Shown: positions 1-6,277 of the stretch, in pieces
How positions within the stretch are numbered: the stretch's first letter is position 1
Layout: every line of letters begins with the position of its first letter
Notes under the pieces: generated by a model
Database searches by the model: none
What the model was told of the DNA's origin: nothing
The model's input: the letters and a program-made list of their open reading frames with translations, nothing else
From: Desulfobacterales bacterium
GTDB taxonomy: Bacteria; Desulfobacterota; Desulfobacteria; Desulfobacterales; C00003060
Assembly: GCA_030629475.1 (NCBI GenBank)
Contig: DAOVOU010000088.1
Coordinates: 1 to 7,842 of the forward strand
Length of the DNA: 7,842 nt
Direction: 5' to 3'
Program-made: the position numbers and the translations under genes

Positions 1-114
1 CCCGGTCAGGGCGTATGGGATGAGTTTCAGGCTGCTGTCTTGCAGGATGTGTTCGACTGCTTTGGTGGCCATGTTGCCAGGGAGTCCATTGACCATTACC
101 TTAATTGTATCCAT
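1..114 (-). CDS. dapB: Dihydrodipicolinate reductase-like protein, N-terminal 38 residues (partial)
   Basis: Reading the minus strand from ATG at 114-112 gives MDTIKVMVNGLPGNMATK and continues in frame to the window edge; the rest lies outside. The start IKVMVNGLPGNMA, a first beta-strand followed by a Gly-x-x-Gly loop (G10, G13), matches the NAD(P)H-binding start of the divergent DapB group known from plants and some Desulfobacterota. The later segment LIPYALTG also fits. DapB reduces (hydroxy-tetrahydro)dipicolinate in the cytoplasm on the way to diaminopimelate and lysine. The start is supported by AAAGGAG at about 121-127, ahead of the ATG at normal spacing. It lies 339 bp downstream of the nitroreductase on the same strand, with the nested repeat of 133-392 between them, so it probably has its own promoter. 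Only 38 codons are visible and the catalytic domain cannot be checked. Confidence 0.75.
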   Translation of the reverse strand, partial: MDTIKVMVNGLPGNMATKAVEHILQDSSLKLIPYALTG

Positions 115-132
115 GATGCATCTCCTTTCATA

Positions 133-392
133 CGGAGTGTTGGAGTACTGGAGTACTGGAGTGTTGGAGTACTGGAGTGTTGGAGTACTGGAGTAATGGG
201 TAGCAAAAAAAAGTGTCTAAAGTGAACTAAAGTGAACTAAAGTTGTGGAATAAGAAAAAGCCTGCCCTGGCGCGACGTCCGCGAAACAAGGTGTTGCCCT
301 TGAAAACCAGGTCTGGGCCAGGGATTAAGTAACTTTAGGCACTTTAGTTCACTTTCATCATCACTCCAGTACTTCATTGCTCCAACACTCCG
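133..392. repeat. Nested inverted-repeat element built from 8-bp and 10-bp tandem arrays
   Basis: Left arm: eight consecutive 8-bp units of the form GAGTRYTG at 135-198 (GAGTGTTG and GAGTACTG interspersed, last unit GAGTAATG). Right arm: four units of the same family in opposite orientation at 359-390. The outer tips are a perfect 13-bp inverted repeat, 133-145 with 380-392. Inside this, AAGTGAACTA-type units at 211-244 face inverted copies at 331-355; 219-234 and 340-355 match over 16 of 16 bp. The core at 245-330 is GC-richer and contains the stem CCCTGGC (265-271) / GCCAGGG (317-323). The structure lies just upstream of the dapB start. No ORF or transposase is visible. It could be a MITE-like element, a hairpin-forming transcription boundary, or two unrelated repeat families nested by chance insertion. 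Confidence 0.85.
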
Positions 393-453
393 GTTGAGGC
401 AGAACCCCTACCCTTGGTTTACATTCATATCACAAACGCGTTCGGCATTCAAA

Positions 454-1221
454 TCATGCCTTCCATCCTACGGGCATAATGATGAGAGGCTCGTGATTCT
501 TTTGGGTGTTGACTGCCCTGGCCACTTCCTTGTCGTAGAAGGCCCCTACGATGCCAGCACATAGACCCAGAGCTTGACATTGCAAAAAGATATTTTGGCC
601 AATGTGGCCAACCTCGATGATGGCATACCTCTTGCCCCGCTCGCCGTACTTGATGGTGATTCGGCTGAATTCAGCCGTAAGCACCAAGATCACAGGTGCG
701 GTGGCCATCCACATCTGTCTCAGGGAAGCTACGGCAACATCCTCTCTTGCGTCTGTGTCGACTATTTTTACGATTGAATGATGAGGGGGATCATAATGGT
801 ACACGCCTTGGGCCAACTCCCGGACGCCATTCTTTCCCACAACAGCGTAAACGTCTATGGGGTAGAGGGCACCCCCGGATGGGGCGGCTCTTTTTAGCCC
901 TCTGTTATCCGTAATGCCCTGGGCAGCCCACAGAATTTGGGATAGCTGACCGACCGTAAGGGGTTTATCGGCAAAGGACCTTACAGTTCTTCTTTGTTTG
1001 ATGGCCTTTTCCAGAGATACATCTCCATCAAGGATGGGTGCAGGCAGATTCATGGGTTCCCCCTTTTCAAAAATTCTGCGGGTTTTTGCAAAGACATGTC
1101 TTGCCCGAAATGGTCCTAAGGCAGAAAGAAAGAGCCCTAACACTCCTCCGAGCCGGCACGCCTGTCGGCGGGTCAATCTGCTATTTTTCTTAAGGATTTG
1201 GAACAGGGTTGAAAGGGCCAT
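454..1221 (-). CDS. SagB/ThcOx-type nitroreductase family protein with Tat-like signal
   Basis: A 255-residue protein of the FMN-dependent nitroreductase fold, closest in motif pattern to SagB-type dehydrogenases. Visible signatures are RRTVRSF (77-83, phosphate-binding arginines at the start of the domain), APSGGALYPIDVY (113-125), the helix with GHIGQNIFLQCQALGL (205-220) and PLIIMPVGW near the C-terminus (245-253). The N-terminus has paired arginines (LTRRQACRLGG, R18-R19) followed by a short hydrophobic stretch to about residue 36 and a possible cleavage site after A45, consistent with Tat export of a cofactor-loaded enzyme. GAGGAGG about 8 bases upstream of ATG at 1221 supports the start. 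The gene begins 26 bp after the stop of the upstream ATPase and may be co-transcribed with it. The substrate cannot be told: members range from azoline oxidation in peptide natural products to uncharacterised flavin reductases. No YcaO or precursor-peptide gene is visible. Confidence 0.85.
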   Translation of the reverse strand: MALSTLFQILKKNSRLTRRQACRLGGVLGLFLSALGPFRARHVFAKTRRIFEKGEPMNLPAPILDGDVSLEKAIKQRRTVRSFADKPLTVGQLSQILWAAQGITDNRGLKRAAPSGGALYPIDVYAVVGKNGVRELAQGVYHYDPPHHSIVKIVDTDAREDVAVASLRQMWMATAPVILVLTAEFSRITIKYGERGKRYAIIEVGHIGQNIFLQCQALGLCAGIVGAFYDKEVARAVNTQKNHEPLIIMPVGWKA

Positions 1222-1247
1222 TTCAACTGCCTCCTCGCTTCAATTCA

Positions 1248-2825
1248 CTACATCCCCCACACCTGGATTCTTTTGTCGTTAAAGCTTTCTCCCTGATGGA
1301 AGATCTTTTCGTCCCAGGTACGGTCTTTCTGGCGGTCGAATATCACCAGGTGGCCTTCTTCAGTGCCTGCCCGGTCCATATAAGCAGCAGTTTGTTTCAA
1401 TCCTTGGGTGATGGTCTGTTCCAGGCTTTTGTGAAGAATCTTGAGTTCCAGGACGACCTTCTGTGCCCCTTCCTCGTGAGGCCAAATAACCAAAAGATCT
1501 GTCCGCATCCGGCCAAGGCCGTATTCCCGCCCAACGCTCCCCCCCTTATTCACTATCCTTTGCAAGAATGCCTGCAAGAGAAGTTGAGGCCCGGCCTCCT
1601 TGTATTGAAACCGTTCCACCCAGTGTTCTGAATGTTCCCGGAAAAAGCCCTGAAAGGAAGCAAGCAGCTTGTTCATGTCCAGCCTCCCATCGGGAAGGAG
1701 ATACCATGACGTCTCTTCGGTAATCGTCACCTGCGTGCTGAAGGTGAGTTCTCGGGGGATCACTTCCTGGTAAATCCGGTTGGCAATCCGAAGGTGGCCA
1801 TCGATTTTAATGAGCCCAAGATCCCTGACATAATAAAGATCGTCTGTTGGGATCTCCTCAGGTTCCTCAAAGCCCCCCAGAATCGGTTCAATGACCTGCC
1901 GGACGCGATCCTCACGAAGCTTGTCAGCCAACTGATCAATGTGGGTATCCCGTCTCAAGATGATGCTTTCCTTGGCTTCATCGATCATTTCTGCCGTGAT
2001 TACCCGTGTCCGGTCCCGACTTGGTTTCGTCTCAAAACAGGCTTCATATCCCAGGGCGTTCACCAGCCATGGCTGACCCTCCGTCAGTTCCCAGACCCTG
2101 CCTAGGGCTTCCGCTTCGAACCGCTGTCCCGTTTCTTCGGTGTGCTGGAGGTACAGCACGTCTGTTTCTTCCCGTGTAAAATCTCCTAAGCGTAAAGACT
2201 TCGCCTTAATATTGAAAGCACTGCCGCCCGTGATGATAGCCTTTTCTTTTGCCGAATGGATTCGGTAGTCCCGTACATCCCGCACACCACAAAGCACAAT
2301 ACTTTGAGGAAACAGCTTGGGACGTTTGGGGTAACCCGCGCGAAGCTGCCTGAGCACTGAAATCAGGGTGTCCCCGACTAAAGCATCCACTTCATCCATA
2401 AGAAGAACGAGTGGCTTGGGGCTTTCCTGACACCAGCGTGTCAATACCTCACCTAAAGCCGCATCTTCACCTGCCTTTTCCAGCACTTCCTGGGCATTTT
2501 GCTTGACAAATGGGTCGTGTAAAAAATCGGCTGCCCACGAACCCATCTCGTTAAGAATAGCCCTCATCCCTCTTTTCACGTCTTCTCTGGCGGACTGAGC
2601 GATCTCCACGTTAAAATACAGACATCGGTATTTGCCAGTATGGTTAAGGTTCTCCATTAGTGCCAAAAGACATGATGTCTTTCCAGTCTGTCTGGGGGCG
2701 TGAAGCACAAAATATTTTTCCTGTTCGATTAGTGCCAGCATCTCACCTAGGTCGAATCGCTCCAGTGGAGGCAAACAGTAGTGTTTGTTGCATCTCACCG
2801 GTCCTGCTGTGTTGAAAAAACGCAA
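1248..2825 (-). CDS. AAA-like ATPase fused to a C-terminal PD-(D/E)XK nuclease-like domain
   Basis: 525 residues, initiated at TTG (2825-2823) behind a strong AAGGAGG at 2832-2838, 6 bases upstream. The N-terminus FNTAGPV...CLPPLERFD leads into a Walker A, APRQTGKTS (43-51; K49), where alanine replaces the first glycine. Walker B is LVLLMDEVD (139-147; D144, E145), and a sensor-like strand IVLCGVRDVRDYR follows (176-188). A winged-helix-like region ends in IANRIYQEVIPREL (347-360). The C-terminal ~100 residues contain D443 in MRTDLLV and E460-L-K462 in VVLELKI, the spacing expected of a PD-(D/E)XK active site. This matches the widespread AAA-ATPase-like (PF14516-like) proteins often annotated as ATP-binding proteins, of uncertain function. 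It probably binds nucleotide, and the nuclease-like core appears intact. DNA cleavage is inference. The genes flanking it, and repeats on both sides, suggest an accessory locus. Confidence 0.85.
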   Translation of the reverse strand: MRFFNTAGPVRCNKHYCLPPLERFDLGEMLALIEQEKYFVLHAPRQTGKTSCLLALMENLNHTGKYRCLYFNVEIAQSAREDVKRGMRAILNEMGSWAADFLHDPFVKQNAQEVLEKAGEDAALGEVLTRWCQESPKPLVLLMDEVDALVGDTLISVLRQLRAGYPKRPKLFPQSIVLCGVRDVRDYRIHSAKEKAIITGGSAFNIKAKSLRLGDFTREETDVLYLQHTEETGQRFEAEALGRVWELTEGQPWLVNALGYEACFETKPSRDRTRVITAEMIDEAKESIILRRDTHIDQLADKLREDRVRQVIEPILGGFEEPEEIPTDDLYYVRDLGLIKIDGHLRIANRIYQEVIPRELTFSTQVTITEETSWYLLPDGRLDMNKLLASFQGFFREHSEHWVERFQYKEAGPQLLLQAFLQRIVNKGGSVGREYGLGRMRTDLLVIWPHEEGAQKVVLELKILHKSLEQTITQGLKQTAAYMDRAGTEEGHLVIFDRQKDRTWDEKIFHQGESFNDKRIQVWGM

Positions 2826-2888
2826 CCTAATCCTCCTTTTCCGAAAATTGCAGCCTCAATCGCGACTGTAAAACTGGTAACCGTTCAC

Positions 2889-2906
2889 CGCAGAGAACGC
2901 AGAGAA
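2889..2906. repeat. 9-bp tandem repeat (CGCAGAGAA x2 plus partial)
   Basis: CGCAGAGAA occurs at 2889-2897 and 2898-2906, followed by CGCG. It lies about 65 bp upstream of the TTG start of the ATPase gene, in its presumed leader or promoter region. Similar short arrays flank other genes in this window. Confidence 0.75.
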
Positions 2907-3074
2907 CGCGAATTAAATTTCATACTACTTTAGAACAGGCTATGTGTCAATTCGATTAGGAAACCGCCAGGGTGGGCCGAAAATCTCCTGGGGAAAAAAG
3001 AGGGCCACACACTTATTCTTTTCCCCTTCGTTACAGATAGGCCATGAGGAGGTGAAAGAGTGATGAACGAGCAA

Positions 3075-3104
3075 CCCCTTCCTACCACGGAGGGGGATTT
3101 TCTT
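3075..3104 (+). terminator. Intrinsic terminator-like hairpin (plus strand)
   Basis: CCCCTTCC (3075-3082) pairs with GGAGGGGG (3089-3096) over 8 bp including one G-U pair, with the loop TACCAC, followed directly by ATTTTCTT. This is the layout of a rho-independent terminator on the plus strand. No plus-strand gene ends here; only the 15-codon frame from 3063 crosses it, which would suit an attenuator or the remains of a deleted gene. Confidence 0.5.
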
Positions 3105-3185
3105 GATTAAAAAAGTTCCTGACATTCACACCTGTTGACTAGGGTATCGTGCCCGGCGTTGCGCTGTTATTGTCATACAGACCCT

Positions 3186-3374
3186 AGGACATAACCTATC
3201 GCTGTCAGCTAGCAGGTATAGGTAAACTATTATCTGTGGGGTGCCTTTGGCGGGACATCTGGTGCTGCAATCACCATGAATTACAACTGGGTCTGGATTA
3301 CTCGGAAACATATGAAAAAATAAGGAGTTGATATTGCAGTAAGTTAATTTGTTAAGAACGTCCCTGATTGGTCC
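3186..3374 (+). repeat. 189-bp dispersed direct repeat, copy 1
   Basis: This segment is repeated in the same orientation at 7505-7692. I count 10 substitutions and one 1-bp indel, about 94% identity, and similarity stops abruptly at AGGACATAACC on the left and TGATTGGTCC on the right. No clear terminal inverted repeat or target duplication is visible. A minus-strand 61-codon frame (start at 3311, beginning MFPSNPDPVVIHGDC) covers this copy, but copy 2 has a stop in that frame. The repeat is therefore more likely non-coding or decayed than a conserved gene. Confidence 0.9.
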
Positions 3375-3397
3375 AAGAAAAGTGAAGAAATCATGTA

Positions 3398-3415
3398 AAT
3401 CCTGTTAATCCTGTC
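3398..3415. repeat. 9-bp tandem pair AATCCTGTT/AATCCTGTC
   Basis: AATCCTGTT (3398-3406) is followed directly by AATCCTGTC (3407-3415). In reverse complement this is the GACAGGATTAACAGGAT-type motif that I recall as a common dispersed intergenic sequence in many bacterial genomes. It lies between repeat copy 1 and the end of the Uma2 gene. Confidence 0.6.
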
Positions 3416-3438
3416 AAAAAAGTCCCGCCGAAGGAGCT
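3416..3438 (-). terminator. Possible weak intrinsic terminator of the Uma2 gene
   Basis: Fourteen bases past the Uma2 stop, the minus strand reads AGCTCCTTCGGCGGGAC followed by six T (3421-3416). The stem is imperfect: AG/CT and TCC/GGG with a C-A mismatch, closing a six-base loop. The T-run and position fit a terminator, but the stem is weak. Confidence 0.35.
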
Positions 3439-3451
3439 AAGTTCTGACCGG

Positions 3452-4048
3452 TTACAATATTTCATCCAAATCTATTTTAAAGCCCGGTAAAATCTTGGAA
3501 TAAGCTGTTTGGCCAGGGCTATATTTTTCAAAAAGCTGATAAACCCCTCTTTTTTCCACATAAACCTCAATCTTCTTTTCGTCAGGATCAACAATCCAAT
3601 ACTCCCGAACACCAGCCTTGGCATACTCAAAGTACTTTTCCCCCCGGTCTACATGCTCGGTTCCCGGAGAAAGGATTTCTACAACCAAGTCTGGTACCCC
3701 ATAAACCTGCTCACCAATACGATCTCTATGTTCTTTGGTTACCAACAAGATGTCGGGCTCCCGAATCTTTCCTGGCCAGAGCCTAACAGGAAGGGGTGCA
3801 ATACGCACTGTCCCCACATCCTTTTCTTGAGCAAAATTTCTAAACCTGAATGCGATTTCCATAAGAACAGCCTGATGTCTATTGCCGGGATGTGGTGGCA
3901 TAATCAACTTTCCTTCTGATAATTCTACATAACGATTGGTATCGGGAAGGAAGAGATAATCCTCTTCTGTCCATTGTCCTTGAGGTGGATAAAGCTGAGC
4001 AACTGACGTTAAATCTATTTCTTTCTTTTCAACAGCCATACTTTTCAT
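3452..4048 (-). CDS. Uma2 family protein (restriction-endonuclease-like fold)
   Basis: 198 residues covering the whole Uma2 family (PF05685) length. After an N-terminal lead, WTEEDYLFLPD (26-36) and RYVELSEGKLIMPPHPG (39-55) are the usual opening. REPDILLV (D99) and PDLVVEILSPGT (E124) form the acidic half of a PD-(D/E)XK-like site, followed by KYFEYAKAGVREYWIVDP (138-155). The fold is nuclease-like, but no Uma2 family member that I can name has an established cellular role. ATG at 4048 has AAAGG about 10 bases upstream; the ATG three codons in lacks a site of its own. The gene stands alone, with 270 bp to the DUF4143 gene upstream and repeat copy 1 downstream. Uma2 genes are often multicopy within genomes, so this may be one paralog of several. 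Confidence 0.9.
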   Translation of the reverse strand: MKSMAVEKKEIDLTSVAQLYPPQGQWTEEDYLFLPDTNRYVELSEGKLIMPPHPGNRHQAVLMEIAFRFRNFAQEKDVGTVRIAPLPVRLWPGKIREPDILLVTKEHRDRIGEQVYGVPDLVVEILSPGTEHVDRGEKYFEYAKAGVREYWIVDPDEKKIEVYVEKRGVYQLFEKYSPGQTAYSKILPGFKIDLDEIL

Positions 4049-4282
4049 GGTTGATTACCTTTCATGTGAAAATACTCTCTCCAGTCAACTGCTACCCGGT
4101 TTTGACTCATATATCAATCAACGAGATTGCGTCTCGCCTTGTGCTGGGTAATGTATCCTTAAGCGGTCTTGAGTGTTTATGTTTGAAGTGTGGCCAAGGA
4201 TTGGCTATTTGTCAATAAAAAAGGGTGCAAAAACACAAAAGATGATGTCACAGCCTCGGATTTGTCAAGTGTTGAGATCTGA

Positions 4283-4301
4283 CCCCAATTGCCAAATGGG
4301 G
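4283..4301. other. Short hairpin downstream of the DUF4143 gene
   Basis: CCCCA (4283-4287) pairs with TGGGG (4297-4301), extended by TT/AA across an A-A mismatch, with loop GCC. It begins 18 bp past the stop of the minus-strand ATPase gene, but no T-run follows on either strand, so it is at most a weak transcript end or an old mobile-element end. The rest of 4049-4318 shows only CGAGA/TCTCG (4122-4136) as a second minor hairpin. Confidence 0.35.
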
Positions 4302-4318
4302 CCAATGGCACCCAGTAA

Positions 4319-5623
4319 TCATAAATCAATCAGAAACTTCCAAATAGGTATATACTTTATTCTAAATCCGCCAACCGTTTCCTCCATCTCTTCGTTTTCC
4401 GTAATAATGGCGCCTTCCTCCAAATCAAAAAACCTAAGCGCTCTGATCAGAGAATTAGTCTCTCTTGATCTGGTTCTGGCTTCCGTTACGTTATATGACA
4501 CCTGACACACACTCGATGCTTTGCCTTTCTTGACGACAACAAAATCGACTTCGTAACCTTGTTTGTCCTTCCAATAATAAATGTCGCTGCCTCCCTGCAA
4601 AAACTTCAGAAAAACTATATTCTCCAGTACTTTCCCTTTGTCTTCGCTAAATCCCACCGACACGACATTTCTCAATCCAGTATCAATGCAGAATACTTTA
4701 CGGGGATTCTTTTCTTGCTCCTTTAATGAGTAAGAAAATCTTTTGAGGTAGAAAAACAGGAATGCGGTATTTAGATATTCCGAAAACCTTTCAATCGTAT
4801 CAATGGGCATATTCAAGAAGCCCTTTATGCTGTTGAAGGATATGAGAGAAGCAGTGTTAGTCATATAGTACTTGCAAAGCGCCTTAAGCCCGTCGACCTT
4901 CATAATATTGAATCTTTCAATAATATCGCGGCCCAGAATGTCGCCCATATAGTTGAGCAATATTTTCTCCTTGTTTCTTCCCAATACTACCGCCGGAAAG
5001 CCTCCCCACTGCATATATTTGGCAAGCATCCGTCTGATCTTTGTTTTTTGCCCCAGCAGGTCAAGCTGATCTCCAGTTGAGATTCCTTTGAAGGAAAGGA
5101 ACTCACCAAAACTCAGCGGATAGATTGTTAGGTCTAGATGTCGCCCAGTCAGAAGAGTCCCGAGTTCTTTACTAAGAAGCTTTGAAGAAGATCTCGTCAA
5201 GTATATTTCATGTTTCTGCTGGTCCACTAAAAACCGCACAAACTTCTCCCAGCCTTTAACATTTTGGACTTCATCCAGAAAGATATAAGTTTTCCCTCTT
5301 GGCTTTAGATACTCCGTATAAGCGTCAAAGAGCTTTGACATAAAACTCGGATTTAATTCGCCATAGAACCTGGGATCCTCAAAATTGACATGGAGTGTGT
5401 TTTCTTTGGGAATCCCCTTCTTAATCAGGCGATCGATTACCTGATTCATGATTGTAGATTTTCCGCTCCGGCGGGGGCCCACGATGGTTACGGCCATGCC
5501 CTCTTGTGCAAGGCTTGACAACCTTTTTATGTAGCCACGCCGTTCGATGCCGACCTTTTGATCCTGTCGCCAAAAATTTGACCCAATCAATATTTCGATG
5601 ATTTGTTCAGATGTCAGGCTCAT
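4319..5623 (-). CDS. ATP-binding protein, AAA_14 domain plus DUF4143
   Basis: 434 residues, the normal length for this family of P-loop ATPases. Walker A is GPRRSGKST (49-57; K55), and Walker B is YIFLDEVQ (113-120; D117, E118). SSSKLLSKELGTLLTGR (145-161) leads to the hallmark YPLSFGEFLSFKG (168-180) and the linker MQWGGFPAVVL (204-214). The DUF4143 part includes FCIDTGLRN (311-319), LENIVF (333-338) and GYEVDFVV (356-363). That half resembles a PD-(D/E)XK fold, but the expected E-x-K strand reads CQVSYN (373-378), so it is probably not a working nuclease. Residue 144, before the SSSKLL strand, is arginine where relatives usually have glycine. The cellular function of the family is unsettled. 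ATG at 5623 has only a weak AAGA-type site. An operator-like palindrome overlaps its promoter, so self-repression is likely. Confidence 0.9.
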   Translation of the reverse strand: MSLTSEQIIEILIGSNFWRQDQKVGIERRGYIKRLSSLAQEGMAVTIVGPRRSGKSTIMNQVIDRLIKKGIPKENTLHVNFEDPRFYGELNPSFMSKLFDAYTEYLKPRGKTYIFLDEVQNVKGWEKFVRFLVDQQKHEIYLTRSSSKLLSKELGTLLTGRHLDLTIYPLSFGEFLSFKGISTGDQLDLLGQKTKIRRMLAKYMQWGGFPAVVLGRNKEKILLNYMGDILGRDIIERFNIMKVDGLKALCKYYMTNTASLISFNSIKGFLNMPIDTIERFSEYLNTAFLFFYLKRFSYSLKEQEKNPRKVFCIDTGLRNVVSVGFSEDKGKVLENIVFLKFLQGGSDIYYWKDKQGYEVDFVVVKKGKASSVCQVSYNVTEARTRSRETNSLIRALRFFDLEEGAIITENEEMEETVGGFRIKYIPIWKFLIDL

Positions 5624-5638
5624 TATTCTTAACCAGTC

Positions 5639-5678
5639 TATCGGTTATTATTATACATTAATAACCGATATACCTGTT
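5639..5678 (-). promoter_or_regulatory. Promoter with 12-bp palindromic operator over the -10 box
   Basis: A perfect 12-bp inverted repeat, TATCGGTTATTA (5639-5650) and TAATAACCGATA (5659-5670), is separated by 8 bp. On the minus strand TATAAT falls at 5655-5650, inside the palindrome. The hexamer 17 bp upstream (AACAGG, 5678-5673) is a poor -35. The palindrome ends 15 bp before the ATG at 5623. A dimeric regulator bound here would block the polymerase, so the DUF4143 gene is probably repressed, possibly by its own product or by an unlinked repressor. The symmetry is certain; the regulatory role is inferred. Confidence 0.7.
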
Positions 5679-6167
5679 TGACCTTAATGTCAACCCTTTT
5701 AATCCAACCTCTTCACCGTTCCAATGTGAAGCGAAAGCCCATCGTTTTTCCCGATCAGTCATTCCGTTTCTTAAAAGGATGATTTCAGCCCCCAAAATGC
5801 CACTCTAAGGCCTTATTTAGCCACAGATCCGGCGTTTTGTGTTGCGATATTCAATGGTTGGTGTGGTTCGACCCCAAATCGGATGATCTCTTGACAAGCC
5901 CTTTAATGGGTGACCCGTGTTATCCCCTTGTCGGGCATTGGGCCTAAATGACAAATGAAGATGATGACCCCAATTCCACACCCATGACAGTGCTTAAGAA
6001 ATCTGAACTGCTCAAAGATGAGTCCATTACACAAGGACGCTGCCAGCATAATCATCCAGGCCAATTAATCCCCTCTGTCCTCTGGCGAGAGAGTTGCGTC
6101 GAAGATCCAACGTTTTTGGTGGAGTGAGGGGAAAAACATGGGTGGGTACTGCGTGCCGTTTCCCTAC
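5679..6167. other. Gene-free spacer between divergent DUF4143 and HicB-like genes
   Basis: I see no supported gene here. The longest item of note is a plus-strand 59-codon frame at 5948-6127 (MTNEDDDPNSTPMTVLKKSE...) that has no ribosome-binding site and no family I recognise. A small hairpin CTTCAC/GTGAAG sits at 5711-5731. TTGACA at 5891-5896 lacks a -10 at proper spacing. The phrase GACCCCAA occurs at about 5870 and 5966, as it does near 4282, without evident meaning. Confidence 0.4.
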
Positions 6168-6196
6168 TTGACACACAAACCTCTTCGTCCTATACT
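6168..6196 (+). promoter_or_regulatory. Sigma-70-type promoter of the HicB-like gene
   Basis: TTGACA (6168-6173) and TATACT (6191-6196) are separated by exactly 17 bp, a near-consensus housekeeping promoter. The start point would be about 6203, giving a leader of about 75 bases. The leader contains the hairpin CAGCAA/TTGCTG (6250-6263), just ahead of the ribosome-binding site GGAGG (6267-6271). A second TATAAT (6220-6225) has no matching -35. Confidence 0.75.
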
Positions 6197-6277
6197 GATT
6201 TTATAAGAATATGTGTTGTTATAATCATTACTGTGCAACGTAACCATCGCAGCAATTTTGCTGGCTGGAGGCCTGCT

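Larger units (their letters stand above)
2826..3185. other. Gene-poor interval upstream of the AAA ATPase
   Basis: No convincing gene. It holds the ATPase ribosome-binding site (2832-2838), the 9-bp tandem repeat (2889-2906) and a plus-strand terminator-like hairpin (3075-3104). A 61-codon minus-strand frame at 2940-3125 (beginning MSGTFLIKKIPLRGRKG) has no recognisable domain and only a weak AGGTG-type site, so I do not call it. On the plus strand a very good AGGAGG at about 3048-3053 precedes an ATG at 3063 that opens only 15 codons (MNEQPLPTTEGDFLD) and runs into the terminator-like hairpin; it could be a leader peptide or the remnant of a lost gene. Confidence 0.5.

Noticed and set aside
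135..198. Array of short units considered as a CRISPR
   Set aside because: Units are 8 bp, contiguous and without spacers.
40..225. 61-codon plus-strand frame with C-terminal repeats (YWSVGVLE...)
   Set aside because: It is antisense to the dapB start and then simply translates the 8-bp tandem array; no ribosome-binding site.
2940..3125. 61-codon minus-strand frame (MSGTFLIKK...)
   Set aside because: No recognisable domain, only a weak start signal, and it crosses the plus-strand terminator-like hairpin. Kept as non-coding.
3126..3311. 61-codon minus-strand frame over repeat copy 1 (MFPSNPDPV...)
   Set aside because: The second copy of the repeat has a stop in this frame and there is no ribosome-binding site, so the sequence is not behaving as a conserved gene.
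4255..4295. Minus-strand phrase GGGGTCAGATCTCAAC, reminiscent of ends of REP-associated or other transposons
   Set aside because: I could not find a partner end or a transposase, and the recollection is too loose to name an element.
5860..5880. GGTTCGACCCC, resembling a tRNA T-arm
   Set aside because: No acceptor, anticodon or D-arm can be folded around it.
5948..6127. 59-codon plus-strand frame (MTNEDDDPN...)
   Set aside because: No ribosome-binding site, no recognised family, and it sits in sequence without other signs of coding.
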